Origin: Enterocloster hominis (ex Liu et al. 2021) | Lineage (GTDB): Bacteria > Bacillota > Clostridia > Lachnospirales > Lachnospiraceae | NCBI GenBank assembly: GCA_014385265.1 | Contig: JACRTJ010000018.1 | Coordinates: 186,001-250,000, forward strand | Length of the DNA stretch: 64,000 bases | Direction: 5' to 3' | Shown: piece after piece, positions 61,777 to 64,000 of the stretch | How the letters are laid out: each line of letters starts with the position of its first letter | Numbering within the stretch: the first letter of the stretch is position 1 | Program-made: the position numbers and the translations under genes | The notes under the pieces: generated by a model | The model's input: only the letters and a program-made list of their open reading frames with translations | Databases searched by the model: none | What the model was told of the DNA's origin: nothing

Positions 61777-62706
61777 TTGAAGTCAGATCATGAAAAGAGA
61801 AGGCGGCTGGCTTACGTTGCCCGCCGGTATTATTTAGACGATCAGAAGCAGAGCGATATTGCCGCGGAGCTGGGCATTTCCCGGCCCATGGTCAGCCGTC
61901 TTCTTACGGAGGCGAGACAGCTGGGGGTGGTGGAGATCACCGTCCATGATCCGGAGGTGAAGGCCGCCAGCCTTCTGGAGCGGCTGCGTACCGGAAGCTC
62001 CATAAAAGACGGGATCCTTGTGGAGGATGGAGCCGGCGACGCCTCCACCAACCAGCTTCTTTCCCAGGGGGCGGTGGAGCTTCTGGAGCAGCTGCAGAGC
62101 CGTCGTCTGGGTGTGGGCTGGGGCCATCTGATCGGCCAGCTGGTGACGTGGCTGGAAAAAAATCCCCGGCATGGCAGCTCTGTCACCGATATCTGTCCGC
62201 TGGTGGGAAATGCCAGCATTCCTGCCCGCAACTACCAGTCCAACGAAAATGTCCGCCTTATGGCCCAGCAGCTGGGAGCCTCCCCGCATTTTCTCTACCT
62301 GCCCGCCCTGCCGGAAAGCCTGGAGGAGAAACAGATCCTCTGCTCCACGGAAATCTACCGGCAGATCCATGAGGAATGGGAGCGGATCGACACCGCCCTG
62401 GTGAACATCGGCGACTATCCCTCCAGTCCGGACTTTGCCTCCCTGGTGCGCTACGGCGGCCTTCTCCAGGAGCACCATGCCTGCGGCCGGATGCTGGTCT
62501 ACTATTTTAATGAAGACGGAACCGTGATCCAGTCAGACCAGGATTTTGCCATCCAGGTGCCCCTGGAAACCTTAAAACAGTGTCCCAATATCATCGGCGT
62601 CTGCTCTGCCAATACCAGCGCCAAGGCGGTGAAAGGAGCCTTAAAGTCCGGCATTCTGACCCACATCGTGGCCCGGTCCTCCCTTATCCACTCCATTTTG
62701 GAATAA
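61777..62706 (+). CDS. SorC family sugar-binding transcriptional regulator
   Basis: The 309-residue protein has an N-terminal helix-turn-helix (residues 18-50: YLDDQKQSDIAAELGISRPM) and a C-terminal sugar-phosphate-binding SorC domain. The start is TTG at 61777 after AAAGGAGGACCTGAA. SorC proteins respond to phosphorylated sugars and regulate an adjacent catabolic operon; the dhaL-dhaK genes downstream are the natural targets, and a dyad overlaps their promoter. Effector likely a triose or tetrose phosphate (inference). Confidence 0.9.
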   Translation: MKSDHEKRRRLAYVARRYYLDDQKQSDIAAELGISRPMVSRLLTEARQLGVVEITVHDPEVKAASLLERLRTGSSIKDGILVEDGAGDASTNQLLSQGAVELLEQLQSRRLGVGWGHLIGQLVTWLEKNPRHGSSVTDICPLVGNASIPARNYQSNENVRLMAQQLGASPHFLYLPALPESLEEKQILCSTEIYRQIHEEWERIDTALVNIGDYPSSPDFASLVRYGGLLQEHHACGRMLVYYFNEDGTVIQSDQDFAIQVPLETLKQCPNIIGVCSANTSAKAVKGALKSGILTHIVARSSLIHSILE

Positions 62707-62708
62707 TA

Positions 62709-62722
62709 GTTACATATGTAAC
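62709..62722. promoter_or_regulatory. Perfect 14-bp palindrome after the SorC gene
   Basis: GTTACATATGTAAC, 2 bases after the SorC stop, resembles the half-site text GTAAC found again in the dhaL operator region (62876-62880), so it may be a second regulator site. Confidence 0.45.
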
Positions 62723-62762
62723 CTCTCGAGTATATTTTATATCCTTGAGAGGTTTTGTTTTT
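62720..62762 (+). terminator. Terminator after the SorC gene
   Basis: AACCTCTC (62720-62727) pairs with GAGAGGTT (62747-62754), followed by TTGTTTTTG. Confidence 0.75.
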
Positions 62763-62835
62763 GTGCAATATGCATAATAATATTCCTAAATTTATATGGG
62801 ATACATAGAATTTACCGTTGGTGCCTGCTTCGATA

Positions 62836-62864
62836 TTGATTTACAAGGGCCTGCATGCTATGAT
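62836..62864 (+). promoter_or_regulatory. Promoter of dhaL-dhaK
   Basis: TTGATT (62836-62841), 17-base spacer, TATGAT (62859-62864), 54 bases before dhaL. Confidence 0.8.
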
Positions 62865-62882
62865 TGTGAACATAAGTAACAA
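62864..62882. promoter_or_regulatory. Candidate SorC operator
   Basis: TTGTGAACATAAGTAACAA is an imperfect palindrome (TTGT...ACAA ends) starting at the last base of the -10 and covering the likely start site, well placed for repression. Confidence 0.5.
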
Positions 62883-62917
62883 ATATGCGCTGAAATACGG
62901 ATAAGGAGGTAACATTT

Positions 62918-63526
62918 GTGAAAAAAGAGGAGTTTGCGGACCGGCTGTCCTGCGCCTGTGCTTCAGTGATTTCGGCGGAACAGGAGCTGACCGAGATCGA
63001 TTCCCATTTCGGCGACGCCGATCATGGCCTCACCATGAAAAAAATCGCCGGAGCCATTGATTCCGCCGTGAAGGGGTCGGACGGAGGCATCAAAGAAATG
63101 CTGGACGATGCGGCCATGGCCGTGATGGTGTTAAACGGAGGCAGCGCCGTTCCCCTCTGGAACGCATGGCTGGACGGAATGCAGGAAGATGCTCCGGAGG
63201 GAGACGAGATCGATGTTTCTGGCATCAAGGCGGTCTTTAAGCGGGCTTTTGAGGAGCTGGATAGCGTATCCGGGGCAAAGGTCGGAGATAAGACCATGAT
63301 GGATGCGCTGATCCCTGCCAGCGAGGCCATAGCCTCCTATAAGGGTAGCGATGAAAATGAGCTGTTTGCCATTGCCGCCAGAGCAGCCGCCGACGGTGCC
63401 GAGGCAAGCAGGCAGTTTGTTTCTAAGTTTGGAAGGGCCAAAAGCTACGGGACCCAGACCATCGGAACCCCCGACGCGGGCGCAGTATCCATGGCGTATT
63501 TCTTCCGCGGCCTGGCCCGGGCTTAA
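62918..63526 (+). CDS. dhaL: Dihydroxyacetone kinase subunit DhaL-like
   Basis: The 202-residue protein is the nucleotide-binding subunit: DSHFGDADHGLTM supplies the Asp residues that hold Mg-ADP or ATP, and NGGSAVPLWNAW, GAKVGDKTMMDAL and GTPDAGAVS are conserved DhaL blocks. GTG start at 62918 after AAGGAGGTAACATTT. It works with DhaK, encoded just downstream; the order dhaL-dhaK is the reverse of the usual dhaKLM. The phosphate donor (ATP or a PTS DhaM) cannot be told because the window ends. Confidence 0.88.
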   Translation: MKKEEFADRLSCACASVISAEQELTEIDSHFGDADHGLTMKKIAGAIDSAVKGSDGGIKEMLDDAAMAVMVLNGGSAVPLWNAWLDGMQEDAPEGDEIDVSGIKAVFKRAFEELDSVSGAKVGDKTMMDALIPASEAIASYKGSDENELFAIAARAAADGAEASRQFVSKFGRAKSYGTQTIGTPDAGAVSMAYFFRGLARA

Positions 63527-63563
63527 ATGTAACGGAATCCATTAAAAACAGGAGGAACCTACT

Positions 63564-64000
63564 ATGAAGATGAAAAAATTTATCAACGCCCCCGAGACCA
63601 TCACCGACGAGGAGTTAGTGGGCCTGGGACTTGCTTACCCGGACATCGTTGATGTGGACGGCCATCTGGTGATCAGTAAGGACTTAAAGGATGCAGACCG
63701 CGTGACCATCGTTACATACGGCGGCTCCGGCCACGAGCCGGCACAGGCCGGCTTCGTCGGAAAAGGAATGCTGGATGTGCAGGCGGTGGGCGATATTTTT
63801 GCGGCCCCCAACCCGAAGCTGGTATTTGATGCCATGAAGCTGGCTGATAAAGGCCACGGCGTTCTGCTGCTGACGCTCAACTATGCAGGCGACCAGTTGG
63901 CCGGAAAGCAGGCCATGAAGCTGGCCCAGAAGGCCGGCTTAAACGTCCGCCAGGTGGTCACAGGCGAGGAGATCCAGTTTGATCCCAACGGCGAGGACAA
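63564..64000 (+). CDS. dhaK: Dihydroxyacetone kinase subunit DhaK-like, 3'-truncated
   Basis: The first 145 codons are present. VTYGGSGHEPAQAGFVGKGM is the DhaK substrate-loop signature, although the covalent-substrate histidine normally lies beyond the visible part (His56 of GSGHEP is seen, and the catalytic one further on is not). DhaK binds dihydroxyacetone or a related keto-sugar such as erythrulose. ATG follows GGAGGAACCTACT, 37 bases after dhaL. The rest lies beyond the right edge. Confidence 0.9.
   Translation, partial: MKMKKFINAPETITDEELVGLGLAYPDIVDVDGHLVISKDLKDADRVTIVTYGGSGHEPAQAGFVGKGMLDVQAVGDIFAAPNPKLVFDAMKLADKGHGVLLLTLNYAGDQLAGKQAMKLAQKAGLNVRQVVTGEEIQFDPNGED

Noticed and set aside
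1..64000. CRISPR array, insertion sequences, prophage or integrase genes
   Set aside because: No regularly spaced repeats and no transposase, integrase or phage structural frames were found on either strand.

Overview
The window reads as the chromosome of a Gram-positive anaerobe of the class Clostridia, most likely a Lachnospiraceae species near the Clostridium clostridioforme/symbiosum group. This rests on strong AGGAGG ribosome binding sites, sigma-A type promoters, lipobox lipoproteins, choline-binding-type wall-anchor repeats, an mcsA-mcsB-clpC-radA block and a single-chain PurL. The species call is inference. Coding density is high. I see no CRISPR array, insertion sequence, rRNA or prophage.

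Layout. 1-5439: cell-division and wall cluster (5'-truncated zapA, a U32-family protein, an FtsW/RodA-type flippase/polymerase and its partner penicillin-binding protein). 5574-9143: galE, an S9 peptidase, a Nudix hydrolase. 9349-12178: a three-gene ABC importer behind a clear promoter. 12661-15717: a lipoprotein, a YihY-type membrane protein and a tandem OB-fold ssDNA-binding protein. 15922-18657: a CobO-like protein, dapA-dapB and a small lipoprotein. 18755-23658: a small membrane protein with an apparent ATC start, then purC, purB, a LysR regulator and purA. 23765-25150: a tiny membrane protein opposed by an antisense promoter, and a wall-binding repeat protein. 25233-31676: a stress operon (GntR regulator, mcsA, mcsB, clpC, an unknown gene, radA) in which a GntR regulator sits where ctsR usually lies. 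31739-32706: a cyclase-family hydrolase and an HPr-like protein lacking the usual active-site histidine.

32991-36669 holds a large beta-helix and wall-binding surface protein whose signal-peptide region carries 13 consecutive G. This puts the gene out of frame here and suggests phase variation (or a base-count error). 36991-47751: tRNA-Trp, a nuclease-helicase fusion, a LysR gene, a truncated sigma-like protein, purL, a nicotinamidase-like hydrolase, a P-loop kinase, a SplB-like radical SAM protein and an unknown gene. About 47782-49260 is an AT-rich island with a secreted protein, a 40-residue membrane peptide and a GC-rich foldback, so it looks acquired. 49333-54742: asnA, an M24 peptidase, a 2-hydroxyacid dehydrogenase and a Schlafen/AlbA-type ATP-binding regulator. 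54813-60193: a PAP2-type membrane enzyme, a nucleoside-salvage operon (udp, cdd, deoC, deoB) and a MATE exporter. 60431-61659: tRNA-Val, tRNA-Met, small membrane genes (one apparently frameshifted) and a coiled-coil protein. 61777-64000: a SorC regulator followed by dhaL and the start of dhaK, cut by the window edge.

The genes mix housekeeping functions (purine, lysine and asparagine synthesis, wall synthesis, proteostasis) with accessory surface and regulatory loci. The observations most worth checking are the poly-G switch, the GntR-for-CtsR replacement, the AT-rich island with its foldback, and the sigma-like and HPr-like proteins that lack key parts.
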